Assembly: GCA_028753945.1 (NCBI GenBank)
Contig: JAPNXP010000004.1
Location: forward strand, 2,170,001 to 2,234,000
DNA from: Hexactinellida sp. DTS-2022
Taxonomy: Eukaryota; Porifera; Hexactinellida
DNA: 64,000 nucleotides
Direction of reading: 5' to 3'
Below, one piece after another: positions 1 to 10,851 of this stretch. The notes under the pieces are model-generated. The model saw only the letters and a list, made by a program, of their open reading frames with translations, was not told where the DNA came from and did not search any database. A program made the translations under genes and the position numbers. Within the stretch, counting starts at the first letter, position 1; the number at the start of each line of letters is the position of its first letter.

Positions 1-352
1 GACAGTTAGGAAATATGCTTGGAACCGCACCTTTCTTTAGAGACACTCTATCGCGGGGAACAGTCATAGTTCGCTCTCCATCAAAATATTGGTGTGATCT
101 CTCGATGTCTCCTTCTCTGAAATGGTTGTATGCAAACATAATTATAAAAATTAAATTGAGTATACATATAAGGATGTGAAATTTCAAATTGAATACATTC
201 TTATGTTTGTTGGCTTCATAATCCTTCCTTGGTCTAGGAATGGTTCTGAACCATTGTTCTCGTAATCGCTCATCTTTAGGAAAATTGAAAGTTGAAGTAG
301 ACGTATCTTCGCCTAAATAGTTCGACCTGCAGCCTGGGACAAGACAGGACAT
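1..352 (-). pseudogene. P-like transposase, THAP N-terminus (two exons, broken)
   Basis: On the minus strand an ATG at 352 opens a THAP zinc finger: MSCLVPGC gives the C-x4-C pair, followed by the FNFPKD and QWFRTIPRPR blocks, as in the copy at 48668. Exon 1 (352-197) is 156 nt, exactly the exon 1 length of that copy, and ends at a GTATTC donor. Exon 2 starts near 137 with VCI, then the expected HHF is hit by one extra base (CAACCAT for CACCAT, about 125), shifting the frame. After the shift the text continues with FDGERTM, VPRDRVSLKK and VPSIFPNC, the usual end of a THAP domain. The intron end reads AT instead of AG, so splicing is probably lost too. THAP domains bind the element's own DNA. 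This copy is dead unless the edge hides an intact paralog. Confidence 0.78.
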
Positions 353-811
353 CCGAATAGTAAAATAAGTGGTAGTAGGTGATTTAGGCAGTGGGAATTG
401 AAAGTTACACTGAAAAGTAAACTTCTATGGTATTCATATAAATTTTGTATACAACTATTGTGGGTGGATATAAAAATTTAACGAATTCAAAGGTGCAATT
501 TGATTGAATCAATGATGGTGTATCTCTAAAAATAGACCTTATTTATTTAGCATTTACATCGTACTATATACATATCATTCCTGACGGATGATTACTAAAC
601 TTATTATATCGTATTGGCATAAATTTCTGAAATATTAGTGGAATATTGGAAATCTATAAAAACGTAAATGTGAGACATTAGAGGATGGATTCAGAAATAT
701 TATAGTCTAAGATGCTTTAAAAGGTAATAAGAGGTTGGGTTAATGAATCTCATATACAAATTTCCAATTAGCGAAGAAGAAATTGGAAAAACTTATTTCA
801 CTAAATCAAAG

Positions 812-876
812 TAACTAACCAATCCCTGGTCCAAAAATATATAAGCGCGCCATTGCCTTATGTATAGAATGCTATG
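812..876. repeat. P-like terminal inverted repeat (outer end at 876)
   Basis: About 65 bp closely similar to the inverted repeats at 48264-48333 and 52956-53026. It holds the partly palindromic motif GGTCC(A/G)GGGATTGGTT seen in other P termini of this window. Confidence 0.75.
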
Positions 877-1035
877 TACACGTATAAGCTTAGTAAATAA
901 CCACATGACTTAATCTAGAAATTAATTCTACCCGTATTTCAACCAAATCACGGTTTGAATGAATTGGACTCATTTCAATTCATTTTCTTCTGTTAACAAC
1001 TCATTCAACTCATTCATTTCCCATCACCAACTCAT

Positions 1036-1368
1036 TTAATTCATTAATTTTTCTAACAACAACTCATTCAACTCATTCAAAAAATGAGTTTTTTGCCAAA
1101 TCAATGAGTTGATACCGCCTTGGACTCCGAAGTCCATTATACTATTGGCCCATAAATGGTATAAATGGCAACCGATGTAAATTTCCTCGTTATAAATATT
1201 GTGGTTTGCATAGTGTGGAACCATGGGGTAATAGGTAAAATTTGACATATCCAAATGCCAATTTACATGCGTACATTCGATTCTATAATGTTGAACGAAT
1301 AGAAAAATGTTATTGTCATTTACCTGGTTAAATATATCATGCCTACACAAAGTCTCAAAGTTATGCAT
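1036..1368 (-). other. Unrecognised 110-codon open frame, doubtful
   Basis: Opens with MHNFETLCRHDIF and has an aromatic and histidine-rich middle with no signal peptide or known motif. Its last 30 residues translate the CAACTCATT minisatellite. It may be a decayed exon or chance; nothing upstream or downstream supports a gene. Confidence 0.12.
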
Positions 1369-2544
1369 AAAATTTGAAATTTCAATTTCTGAAAAACCAC
1401 AAATATCTATCGTTAGCCAACGTTGCTATATTTAATTATGCTTCATTTTTAGTAATTCAAAACATATATTTGTATTCATATACATCATTTGATAGATTTT
1501 AACTAGTTTTCAAACTGAACTAATATTGTGATAAATTTTATAAATTTTCTTTTCGGGCTATTTTGTTAATAACTTCCTGCATTGTGGCAAATATTCCAAC
1601 TGTCTGATCTTAGAACGCAAACAATTGCGAACTGAATTGTTTGCGTTTTTATATTATCTATTTATCTAAGCTTCGATTTAAAACATTTCTACGCCCGCCC
1701 AAATATATTTTCGAGCTAAAGTAAAAAGTTGGTCAAGATATCGGACGGTTTTTCAATTTTTCCAATTTTGAACTTTCATCTTAATTGACTAATTTTCCTT
1801 CTAGTTGTTAACGAATAATGGTTTAAAATAATATTAATTGATTTTGCTTGAATAATAACTATTGTAATTTGTACTAGCTCTTCAAATTTGACAATATGAG
1901 TGAATTTCTAACTAACAAAGACACATGTGATACTTAAGTTGCTAATGACGAAGTATCATTATATCTGTACAAACTCTGATTGAAATTAGTCCGTATATTG
2001 TGTAATAGCAACCCTGTACTGGTAAAAATCGTTTCAAATCTATAAAGGTATATAAAGACCCAACAAACTGAGTACAAGACACATTATACAATAATTCACT
2101 TAAGAAAAGCTATCAATATATGTCAATTCATACTATATAATTACTGAATTATTTGTACTAGCTATTACCCTCCTAGGTGTATAACTTTGTTCTTGTTTCC
2201 ATAAAAAATGTTAACATAAGGTAGAGCAGCTATTGCGTGTCATACATAGGGCGTAGCCTCGAGTTAATGATTGGTATTATGTATTATGAGTTTTTTTGAT
2301 TTTTGACTATGTTTGATAGAAAACACAGATTCTTTGTAAATTATTGGTAGAACCATGGGTCTATTAAACCTACCGAAGCCTACGTACATGATACACGTTC
2401 AATTTTATTATTTAGCATAAAATATAGAGTGATAAATATTTAATCTTTATTGACCCATATTAAAAATATTAAAAATAATTGAATGATGATGTCATTTTCA
2501 CCTATTTCTAGTTGAGTTAGAAAAAGAGAAAAATTTTTTTTGGA

Positions 2545-2640
2545 TTCTACGGAGTCGATTTCCTACCTAATGCAACTTTTACGCGTACCATTAACGTAAA
2601 TACCTATTACCCCATAATCGCCATTTTGCCACACTGAGGT
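2545..2640 (+). repeat. Interspersed repeat, copy 1
   Basis: The stretch beginning GGAGTCGATTTCCTACCT is found again, inverted, at about 55810-55935 (GGAGTTGATTTCCTACCT and onwards), and a shorter related piece lies at about 46140-46185. Type unknown. Confidence 0.5.
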
Positions 2641-2894
2641 TTGATTATATCAATTTGTGTAACCCATAATATGGTACATGTATTAATGTTTTGGTATGTG
2701 TAGAAATTGTACATTTTAATGTAAGTTCGATTACTATGAAATACGCTCGCTAATAAGTGCCCTTCAGTAACTTCAGTTAGCTATTTATTTTGTAACTTGC
2801 TATGGACCAACTTTTCGCTCACCTCTTGAGTTCTGTATGCCATTGCTATTATTAATTATTTATTTTCATATTAATAATTTCCAACTATATTGTT

Positions 2895-3050
2895 ATGGCT
2901 AATAGGAGTTGAGCATCTTCGATACCAACTAATGGATATTCCCTCTACATCAATGAATCTTTAGTTGTCAAAGCATTTGTAAACAACCAAAAGTTAAACT
3001 CGGACTTAATACGATAACTGATGTCAAACAAATCGAGGATAATCTAGATA
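2895..3050 (+). pseudogene. P-like transposase relic, upstream half (split by 9.6-kb insertion)
   Basis: Reading on the plus strand gives SLYINESLVVKAF and DLIRITDVKQIEDNLD. This corresponds to the region after the THAP/coiled-coil part of P-like transposases (compare NDLRQIES in the 48-51 kb copy). The reading resumes at 12628 after the 3051-12625 element, so both pieces are one old relic interrupted by insertion at a TA. No THAP exon is recognisable upstream. Confidence 0.55.
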
Positions 3051-3058
3051 GTGCAGCC

Positions 3059-3222
3059 CAGGGCCGCATTAAGAGTAGTCTGGGCTCTGGTGCTGTCCAA
3101 AATTTCAGGGCACCTATTTGTATTACACTCTCTAGAGGCACACTATACGGGCCCCTAATGGGCTCCTCAGGCCCTGGGCCCTGGTGCTGCAGCACCCATA
3201 GCCCCCCCTTAATGCGGCCTTG
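3059..3222. mobile_element. hAT-type MITE, 164 bp, with 8-bp target duplication
   Basis: Inverted ends CAGGGCCGCATTAAG and CTTAATGCGGCCTTG. It is flanked on both sides by GTGCAGCC (3051-3058 and 3223-3230), a perfect 8-bp duplication of the hAT type. The duplicated bases are the first 8 bp of the 9.6-kb element, so the MITE landed inside that element's terminus. GC-rich, non-coding. Confidence 0.88.
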
Positions 3223-3404
3223 GTGCAGCCGCTTAGTGGAAAAATTGTGCTTTTGATGATAAAAGCGTGAAACTTGGCACAAAGTAAGACCAAATCATAC
3301 CAAACCTTTTTGGATATAGGGGCATCTTTGATTTTTCTCATGCAAAAAAAATTTTGAGGGTCAAAATAATTGACCCCGAAAAAAAAATCTAAGTTTCAAA
3401 AAAT

Positions 3405-3746
3405 CATAGACTACTTAATACTATGGACTGTCGACTCTCAATCTCGGGTCTTCAAACTCGGGTCCATTGTTATCTCTAGAACTATTAAGTGTATTGATAT
3501 TAAATGTATTATTGTTGAATAGGAAGTCGTATATGGTTATGCCATTGGTCGTATTGGCATATCTCAAATATATCTGGTTTTTGAGTTTTGCGGTTTTCAC
3601 ACCTTTCCATATATGGTAAAAATGTTGAAAACTCGGAATCAGTTAAAGTTAGACATGAAGAATGTATTATGGGCGAATGGGAAGTTGTATATAGGGAGTT
3701 TATTAACCCTATTGGATTATCTTAAATATTTCTAGTTTTTTTGTTT
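3405..3746 (+). repeat. Left long inverted repeat of P-like element
   Basis: Pairs with 6919-7259 with very few differences (for example GGTTATGCC here against GGTGATGCC). Presumed transposase binding and cleavage substrate. Confidence 0.9.
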
Positions 3747-3837
3747 TGTCGTTTATGACTAATCTATATTTTATCCATATTTACTTAATATTTTTGAGTT
3801 TTTAGTTAGCTATTTACTAGCCACGTTTCAATCAAAG

Positions 3838-4488
3838 ATGCCCAGACGTTGTGCAGCATTTAATTGTCGAGGGAATTATAGTCGTAAACCTTACTCGCAA
3901 TTAGTTAGCTTTCCATCAAATGAAAACGAAAGAAAAACTTGGATTGGTGCAATGCCCAATAATCCACAAACTTTAATTGGAAGAAAGGAAATTTGGATAT
4001 GCGCTTCACACTTTGACTGCGATTGGGTAAAAACAAGAGGAGGGAAACGTCCTGCTAAGCCACCTACTATATTTCCTGGTGTTCCCAAATCATGCATGAA
4101 ACAAAGTAAAACCATCCCAAGACCTACTAAATTTGCAACATCTTATGCAAGAAAGAAAATGGGAGAAAATTTGTTAGAAAAACTCGATAAAATCAACAAT
4201 TATCAGAACTTTGTTAATTCTATTGCATCACATGTTACTAATTTTCGTTTTATTAATAACGTAAAGGATTTAACCATGTTTATGACTGACACACTTGGTA
4301 AAAAAGTTGTCCAATTTTTACATTTACGAGAAGTCGAATCCACATTTGGATATTTACAACTCATATTGGCATTAAAAAATGGATTTGAAGTGCCCAACAA
4401 CAAATTTGATTTACAAAAGAATAACTTTCTACATAAATGGTCACAGTTGAGCAATATAATATCTGTAATGAATTGTTATCATCCATAA
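3838..4488 (+). pseudogene. P-like transposase, THAP part (216 aa, ends at nonsense codon)
   Basis: N-terminal half of the transposase of the 3405-7259 element. Residues 1-90 form a THAP domain: C5 and C10 (C-x4-C), F25-P26, W35, C55-x2-H58 and the closing PPTIFPG, all hallmark positions of this zinc-binding DNA-recognition fold. The rest (residues 100-216) is helical, with a leucine-rich stretch as in P transposases. The frame ends at TAA 4486-4488. Twelve bases later a MITE is inserted at a TA. When the MITE is removed, the catalytic part continues in this same frame, so the stop is a single nonsense change and the original protein was about 850 residues. Start chosen as the only ATG directly before the zinc ligands. 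Alternatively the two halves are now separate products. Confidence 0.85.
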
Positions 4489-4499
4489 AATAAGGACTA

Positions 4500-4759
4500 C
4501 AGTATTTACTCGAATAGTAGCCTAGGCGATTATTGTTTTTTACTCCATTTTTCGACCAATAATTTTGAGCAATTTTCCAGAATATCACATTTAATTACAA
4601 TTTATTTATGATAATCGGTTGATGATCATATTGTAAGTTATATTAGATATAAATGTTTACTCCGGGTAGCAGTAATAAATTTTTATTTACTACTTTAGGG
4701 GGGCGATTATTGGAGGTAGGCGATTATTCGAATAGAGGCTACTATTCGAATAAATACGG
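4500..4759. mobile_element. Tc1/mariner-like MITE (TA target), 260 bp, inside P transposase gene
   Basis: Inverted ends CAGTATTTACTCGAATAGTAGC and its counterpart GCTACTATTCGAATAAATACGG, flanked by TA (4498-4499 and 4760-4761). Homologous copies: 16074-17748 (enlarged by insertions) and a fragment at about 59826-59990. It separates the THAP and catalytic reading frames, which are in phase once it is removed. Confidence 0.85.
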
Positions 4760-4774
4760 TATTTATCAAAAGCT

Positions 4775-6652
4775 ATGAAAGAGCTTAACAAAATTGAAGA
4801 ATTACAAGATTCACCGAACTTTCAATTCATTCTGGGACAATTGGACCTCCTTTTGCCACAAGTTAAAGGACGCCGTTATACTAAGCATATCGTTATCCTT
4901 GCAGCCGAGTTACTTTGCATATCACCAGCAGCATACAGGTTGTTAAGAAATTCTAAAACCATTACACTACCAAGAGAAAAATTAATTCGAGAGTTAATGT
5001 CAAAATCATATCAAGACAACAATTTGGAAAAACTTTTTGAAACATTGAAGCCACAACAACGTTTGGTAAACATATTATTTGACGATGTCAAACTTAAAAA
5101 AGCAATGCGTTTTACTGGGGGACATGTAGTTGGTCATGCAGCTAACAAACCAGAAGAACTTGCAACTTCAGCATTAGTAATTGAATTAATATGTCATTAT
5201 GGTGGACCAAGGTACATCATAAGAATTATTCCTGTAACATGCCTAAAATCTTATCAATTAAAAGAAATGTTATTGGAAGCTGCTTTTGTCGTAAGAAAAA
5301 AGGGGGGACACATTATTTCATTTATCTGTGACAATTGCCCTTTAAACCAGCAAACTTATATTCAACTTGGTGGCCCCGGAAGAGTTTATTTACAACCAGA
5401 TGGACTACAAGTATTTCTTGTTTATGACTTTATCCATATTTTTAAGAATATAAGAGATAATTGGATTACCGAAAAACTTAAAGAATTATCATTTACAGTA
5501 AACAAAAAAGACTATGTTGCATGTTGGGATGATGTTATCAAACTTTATCATGAAGATAAAAAAAACCCAATTCGACTTACCAAATTATCTAACTGTTCTG
5601 TTCATCCAAAACCACTACAGCGTCAAAGTGTACCATTAGTTTGCCAAGTTTTTAATGATAAAACCCACGCTGCTTTTAAAGCACTCCAATGCAATTTCAA
5701 TTTTCAAGAAGGGACACTTGTTTTCATCAATCTTATAACGCAGTGGTTTAAAATGATGAATGTTAAAGATAAATTCTCCTGCTTTCGACTTAAAGATGAA
5801 TCTCGTGCTCCTTGGTCTGATAATTGCGGAAGTTTTGATGCTTTGCAAAAAATCTGTGAAGTAATTTCAAGTTGTAAATGGACTGGTGGGCGGGAACGGA
5901 AAAAGAAGTTGACTAAATTCACTGCTGAGGCATTTGTGACTATAACCATTAATAATATAGCTGCATCTAAATATCTGTTGGAAAATTATGATTTCCAATA
6001 TATTCTTCCTTCTATATTTTCTCAAGATCCTCTAGAAAAGTTTTTTGGTCAGGCTAGACAGCGTTGCGGCGGAAATTATTACATCGATATTGAAGATGTA
6101 TTATCAGCTGGAAAAACTCAACACGTTCACCAATTAATAAAATATGACATAATTCCCCATGGCACTACTGGTAGAAATTGTTCGGTCTGTGACTCAGATA
6201 TTGAAGAAACTGACATACAACTACTACATGAGTTGAGTGTCGAAGATACACAAAATTTGCTAAATTCAAGTGATTCATTAAAACATAAAGTTGTTTACAT
6301 TGGTGGATTTTTAGTTCATAAGCATGGACAACCTGATGTTGATGAAGGAGAGGTATCATCAGAATTTTTAAACGAGCTTAATCGAGGTGGGCTATCAATA
6401 CCCACTTTAAATACAGTCTTTTTTGTTCATTGTGCAATAACTGCTCACGAAAACATTCCTGAATGTAGACGAAATTGTACCATATACTTCAAAAAACTTT
6501 TATCATATATTGATGCACCTATTTCCCAAAATGAGAATGCATGCCAAACAGCAACCAACGTTGTATACAAGGCATATGTATTAAATAATAGTGACACTGA
6601 GAGAGAAGTAGGTTGCTTGAGACGCAAGGAAAAGCTTTCTAATAACACTTAG
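4775..6652 (+). pseudogene. P-like transposase, catalytic part (625 aa open frame)
   Basis: RNase H-like DDE transposase part of the 3405-7259 element; in the family it cuts and joins the element ends, with a GTP-binding insertion between the acidic residues. Visible landmarks: LFDDVKLKK (first acidic residue near 103-104), CDNCPLNQ (near 185-192), VYDFIHIFKNIRDNW (216-230, second acidic residue D218), DPLEKFFGQARQRCGGN (418-434, E421) and near the C-terminus LNRGGLSIP, a usual closing motif. All expected acidic residues are present and the frame is unbroken, so this half looks functional on paper. In-frame codons extend upstream to the MITE, so the ATG at 4775 is probably not the original start. 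Compare the much more decayed P copies elsewhere in the window. Confidence 0.88.
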
Positions 6653-6918
6653 TATTCTCAATCCTAAGAATTCATTATACATACGTATTTTTCATTTTAA
6701 TTACTTTTTATCAAAGAATTGTTATGTGAATATATTTACCCTTGCATTTATTATTAGTTAGTTCCGTCTAACATTTATTTTAGTCTCTTTTTAGCTTAAG
6801 CATAAAATATAAATCTATTTTAATGAAAGATTACTAAAACTGCGACTATAAACAAAAATCTACAATCGGTTCCGAGTTATTAAGATTATTACCATATTAG
6901 GAGTGCGAAAAGGAAAAA
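6653..6918. other. P element region between transposase and right inverted repeat
   Basis: A+T-rich, no open frame of note; probably 3-prime untranslated part of the transposase gene. Confidence 0.4.
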
Positions 6919-7259
6919 AACAAAAAAACTAGAAATATTTAAGATAATCCAATAGGGTTAATAAACTCCCTATATACAACTTCCCATTCGCCCATAATAC
7001 ATTCTTCATGTCTAACTTTAACTGATTCCGAGTTTTCAACATTTTTACCATATATGGAAAGGTGTGAAAACCGCAAAACTCAAAAACCAGATATATTTGA
7101 GATATGCCAATACGACCAATGGCATCACCATATACGACTTCCTATTCAACAATAATACATTTAATATCAATACACTTAATAGTTCTAGAGATAACAATGG
7201 ACCCGAGTTTGAAGACCCGAGATTGAGAGTCGACAGTCCATAGTATTAAGTAGTCTATG
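6919..7259 (-). repeat. Right long inverted repeat of P-like element
   Basis: Reverse complement of 3405-3746, ending TAGTCTATG at 7259 directly before the CAAAAAAT duplication. Confidence 0.9.
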
Positions 7260-7395
7260 CAAAAAATCAAGATTATATTTTCCAGTGCTCTTAAAACAAC
7301 TTTTATTCTCAGATTCGTGATTAGCATTTAATTTCCAGCATTTTTATGTGTATATAGACCATATTTGGAGATTCTTTTTAATGTTCACTAGCAAA
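7260..7395. repeat. Inner part of left inverted repeat of the 9.6-kb element
   Basis: Continues the left repeat after the P insertion; it matches, inverted, the inner half of 12295-12625 (shared AATCAAGATTAT, TTTCCAGCATTTTTATGT and TTCACTAGCAA). Confidence 0.8.
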
Positions 7396-7489
7396 GGTCT
7401 TAAATGTTACACATTCTATCTCCAACTTTACTTAACCATATCGTGTTGTCCTCTATTTTTAGCTTATCCTATCTAAGTATACTAGAACA

Positions 7490-8908
7490 TTGAAAGACTA
7501 TGTCCAAAGCCTACAAAATAGTAGGCTCCTTGCAACCTGGAACATCGGAAATAAAATATGTCACTATAGACTGGAATTTATGTGTTTTGTGTCAGGCAGA
7601 CACATAAGAAAGCCTCTCTTGCCTGCAGATTCAAAACGTGACAAAAAAGGAGCCGGTTATAAGACCACTGCTGAAAATCTTCTGGCTTTCGAAAAACTCG
7701 ATTGCTTGCCAAGAACAATAAGTTTATCTCGATTAGATAAAGGTGAGGGTATTGAAGCAAGCTTCCAACATCGTAAAGCGAAATGGCATGATTCATGCAG
7801 ACTGAAGTTTAACAAAACAGAACTTCAAAGGGCAGGGAAGAGGAAAGTGCCCCCCGTCGCACCCGAAAACAGTTCGCCTTCGAACGTCGATAACATGTTC
7901 ACCCGTGCAAGTAAGAAACGGTTACATTCCACCGCCCATGACTGTTTCTTCTGTGATACGGAGGCTCAAGCTGGTGAGTCTTTGCACAGAGCGTCTACAC
8001 TTCATCTCGATGTTCGTGTACGTCATTGTGCTCTACGTTTGCAGGACAGATTTCTACTAGCTAAACTGAGTGCTGGAGACATGGTTGCTCTGGATGCTGA
8101 ATATCATATCAAGTGCCTAGTTTCTCTTTACAATAGAACAAGAGAAGCAAAAACTTGTACCACAGAATCTCATGTAGATGCTCTTAACCACGGCGTTGCA
8201 TTTGCTGAACTAGTGTCCTTTATTGAAGAGGCCCAAATCGACGATCTTGTCATACCAATTTTCAAACTGTCTGATCTGATAAATCTGTACACCAACAGAC
8301 TAGAACAACTTGGAACATTAATGTCAGGGCATGTCCACTCTACCAAACTCAAGAATAGGATATTAAGTTATTTTCCAGATATGGAAGCTCACATGCAAGG
8401 ACGTGAAATTGTTCTTGTTTTTAATGAAGATGTTGGCGCTGCACTGGGAAAAGCATGTGAACATGACTCTGATAGTGATGCAGTTCATCCTGCAAAGGCA
8501 GCCATGATAGTTAGACGAGATATGTTTGCAATGAAAAGTAAAATCAATGGTTCATTTGACGCCCAGTGTCAGGAGCAATCTGTACCGTTTTCACTCAAAG
8601 TACTAGTTAATAGGATGCTGAACGGGCCTAACATCAAATCACAATCAGGTTCCTCATCAATTTCTCAGCCAGCTTTAACAATATCTCAGCTTCTGTTATA
8701 CAACAGCTCGAAGCGTTCCAAGGAGGATACAGATAATGTCAGGCACATCCAACAGCAAGAAACACCACGGCCCATCTATTTAGGCGTGATGATTCATACA
8801 AATACCCGGAAACGTAAACTTGTTGACACTCTTTTTAACCTGGGTCTGTGCATATCGTATGACCGGATATTAAACATCTCCACTGAACTGGGTAACAAAG
8901 TTTGTTAA
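7490..8908 (+). pseudogene. Academ-like protein, N-terminal paired zinc-finger part
   Basis: First part of the single long gene of the 3051-12625 element. I recognise a family common in cnidarian, mollusc and echinoderm genomes. A first Cys pair CVLCQ is encoded in another frame at about 7584-7598, and a single frameshift near 7602 joins it to LPADSKRDKKGAGYKT, ENLLAFEKLDCLP and WHDSCRLKFN. A second zinc-finger-like block reads CFFCD, RVRHCALRLQD, LLAKLSAGDM and YHIKCLVSLYNR (C-x2-C then H-x3-C). The frame then runs 300 codons with family-like text to IQQQETPRPIYLGVMIH and ends at TAA 8906-8908, after which the same frame continues (HYEQEKVVCPLQLKGGLFTT). The true start is unclear because the N-terminus is damaged. 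Likely a DNA-binding region of a transposase; dead. Confidence 0.7.
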
Positions 8909-10850
8909 CACTATGAGCAGGAAAAAGTTGTTTGCCCACTTCAACTTAAAGGCGGACTTTTCACAACTGCCGACGTAGACAATATTGACTAGTGCTCATG
9001 ACTCATTTCATGGAACTGGAATATCCATATTTCAGCACCAAAGTCTGAACTTCCATGGAGTCCAACGGGCTGTTATCGCTATTCAGGATGATACTAATGC
9101 GAAGAAAACGAAATTAAACCTTCCAGAATCTTACACTAGTGTGCCTCAGATTATTTTGCAGGGGCATGATCCACCTGTACCAAAGCTATATGGTCCCAAC
9201 AGAGGAAACTGCGAGCGCATGCCTCAAACTTTACAGAAGGAATATAGGTACAGTCTAATTTAAATTACCCTACCCTGTTTATTATCTTTACATATATTTT
9301 TCCTCACAGGTGGCTGAAACAAGTTAATCGAGTGGTGTCGACTGAAAAGAACCAGGGAGATGAGGCAGTTTCCTGGTCTGCATACCATGCTAGCCTTCAA
9401 CCTCCCAATGAAGCATTATATAGCTGTGTGACACACAATTCTCTTCTGCCCCTTTTTACGATCAAGCTCACTTTTAGCCATGATTCGCCACTCAATGCAT
9501 GTAGTGAAGAAGGCAGTTGATATTCTAAATCCTGGACAGGTGCCGTCATCACTATGGATCAGCCTCTGTACGCAATTGCAAAACAAATCCAGTGGAACTG
9601 GACAACAAGCCACGGCGAAAATCAATTCATTATATTTTTTGGAGGACTACATATAGAGATGGCCGCTTTCAAGACAATTGGCGATCTTCTAGATGGCAGT
9701 GGTTGGGCAGGTGCACTAGTACAAAGCAATGTTGCTACACCTGGTACGGCTGATTCATTTCTTCGGGTCGTTCATGTGTCACGCACACGACGAGCTCACC
9801 AAATCACAGCTTGCAGCTTGTATCTACTTCTGCAGAAAGCATACTTAGAGTATAGCAATAGTTTTGGAGAGGAAGAGAATAGTTCGTCACTGGAAGATTG
9901 GTGCTGCAATAGGGCCGAATTATATCCACAGTTCAAGTTCTGGTTGTTAATCCTGCAGATGGAATTGGCAGTGATGGTCTACGTGAGATCCATAAGAGAG
10001 CCAGATTTCGAGCTATACATAGACGCTCTTACCAAGATCGTTCCCTGGTTTTTCGCCTAGGACCATACTCATTACGCTAGATGGATCTCTGTTCATCTTC
10101 GGGACATGGTTACACTAAAGGACGTTCATCCTACTGTGTTTTCCAAGTTCCCGAAAGGGGATTTTGTTGTCAAGAAGACAATACGCAGATTCTCCGCTAT
10201 TGCCATTGACCATGCCCACGAGCAAAACAATGCTTCTGTGAAAGATGATGGTGGAACCGTAGGCCTAACTCTGCGACGCTGGATGGTGTCTGGACCTGAG
10301 ATGTCCAGACTTATTGGAGAGTTTGAAGAAGCAACTGACACTAGAAGAACACATGATATGAGACATCACGAGGAGTCTAAACATGTACAATTGGCGTTTG
10401 CACGAGATGTGAAAAGTCTAGCAAATACCATAGAAGAAATGAGAAACCCGTTCACTGAGAACAGCAGCGATCTTCTTGTACTGGATAGTAGAGACCTTGC
10501 TGATCCAACCGTTATTAACACTGTGCGTAAAATTTAGAAATTAGGAGAAGAGCAGTATGACACCTATGTTATTGATCGACTTGTGAATCAAACAAAACCC
10601 ATTTCAGCTCCCATCAAGAAGAACAATCTTCCTCTGTTTAACCAGCTTCCTGTTCGAGAGAAGACTAAGTCACAGCTACAGCTAAATTCTCTGAAGAATG
10701 ATTGTTCCCTCTTTTCTCGGATTTATGTTGCATCACAAGTACGTGGCGGTAACCTAGATGATTTTTTGAGCATGAAAATCATGAATATCCACCAGCGTTA
10801 TCACAAAATGGTAAACTGAGATTGGGTACAAAGTCCGATCTAGTTTGATG
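8909..10850 (+). pseudogene. Academ-like protein, middle part with DDE-like region
   Basis: Broken continuation of the gene starting at 7490. Pieces in order: AHDSFHGTGISIFQH (from 8991), SYTSVP and PKLYGPNRGNC, a spliced join KEY-R-WLKQVN across the 9248-9309 intron, VSWSAYHASLQPP, NPGQVP, MDQPLYAIAKQIQW (9554), FFGGLHIEMAAFKTIGDLLD, GTADSFL, TRRAHQITA, LTKIVPWFFA, then nonsense TAG (10058-10060), DHAHEQNNASVKDDGGTVGL and RRWMVSGPEMSRL, nonsense TAG (10535-10537), and PIKKNNLPLFNQ. The MDQPL and GGLHIEM blocks resemble a transposase-type catalytic core, which is inference. Several frameshifts and at least two nonsense codons show long decay. Confidence 0.65.
9248..9309 (+). other. Short intron (62 bp) in the Academ-like gene
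   Basis: Donor TATAG/GTACAG and acceptor TTTCCTCACAG/GTGG with a pyrimidine tract. Removing it joins KEY-AG to G-TGG giving KEYRWLKQ, the sequence expected for the family, while the unspliced frame stops. One of two introns readable in the window. Confidence 0.75.
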
Positions 10851-10851
10851 C

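Larger units (their letters stand above)
1..876 (-). mobile_element. P-like (THAP) DNA transposon, 5-prime part, cut by window edge
   Basis: A minus-strand P-like element whose 5-prime terminus is at 876 and which continues beyond the left edge. Its terminal 65 bp (812-876) match the terminal inverted repeat of the complete P-like element at 48264-53026, including the end GCTATG and the internal motif AACCAATCC(C/A)TGGTCC. About 460 bp inside the terminus a THAP-type coding exon starts on the minus strand. Both elements therefore belong to one subfamily. The coding part is damaged (see the pseudogene entry). The target duplication cannot be checked because only one end is present. Confidence 0.8.
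877..2894. other. Gene-poor A+T-rich stretch
   Basis: No convincing gene. It contains a short repeat of CAACTCATTCAACTCATTC (about 960-1110), an open frame of 110 codons at 1036-1368 on the minus strand whose C-terminus is that repeat translated (NELNELL) and which I do not recognise, and one copy of an interspersed repeat at about 2545-2640. Confidence 0.5.
3405..7259 (+). mobile_element. P-like DNA transposon, complete ends, 3855 bp
   Basis: Starts CATAGACTACTTAATA and ends TATTAAGTAGTCTATG. The inverted repeats are about 341 bp (3405-3746 and 6919-7259), near identical, and unusually long for this type. The 8-bp sequence CAAAAAAT flanks both sides (3397-3404 and 7260-7267), a perfect duplication of the length expected for P elements. 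Removing element plus one copy restores the left inverted repeat of the surrounding 9.6-kb element. It encodes a THAP protein and a P-type catalytic part (3838-6652), and carries a MITE (4500-4759). The near-identical repeats suggest a fairly recent insertion. Confidence 0.92.

Noticed and set aside
3132..3341. Minus-strand open frames across 2968-3341
   Set aside because: They run across the hAT MITE and the transposon terminus; no codon bias or motif.
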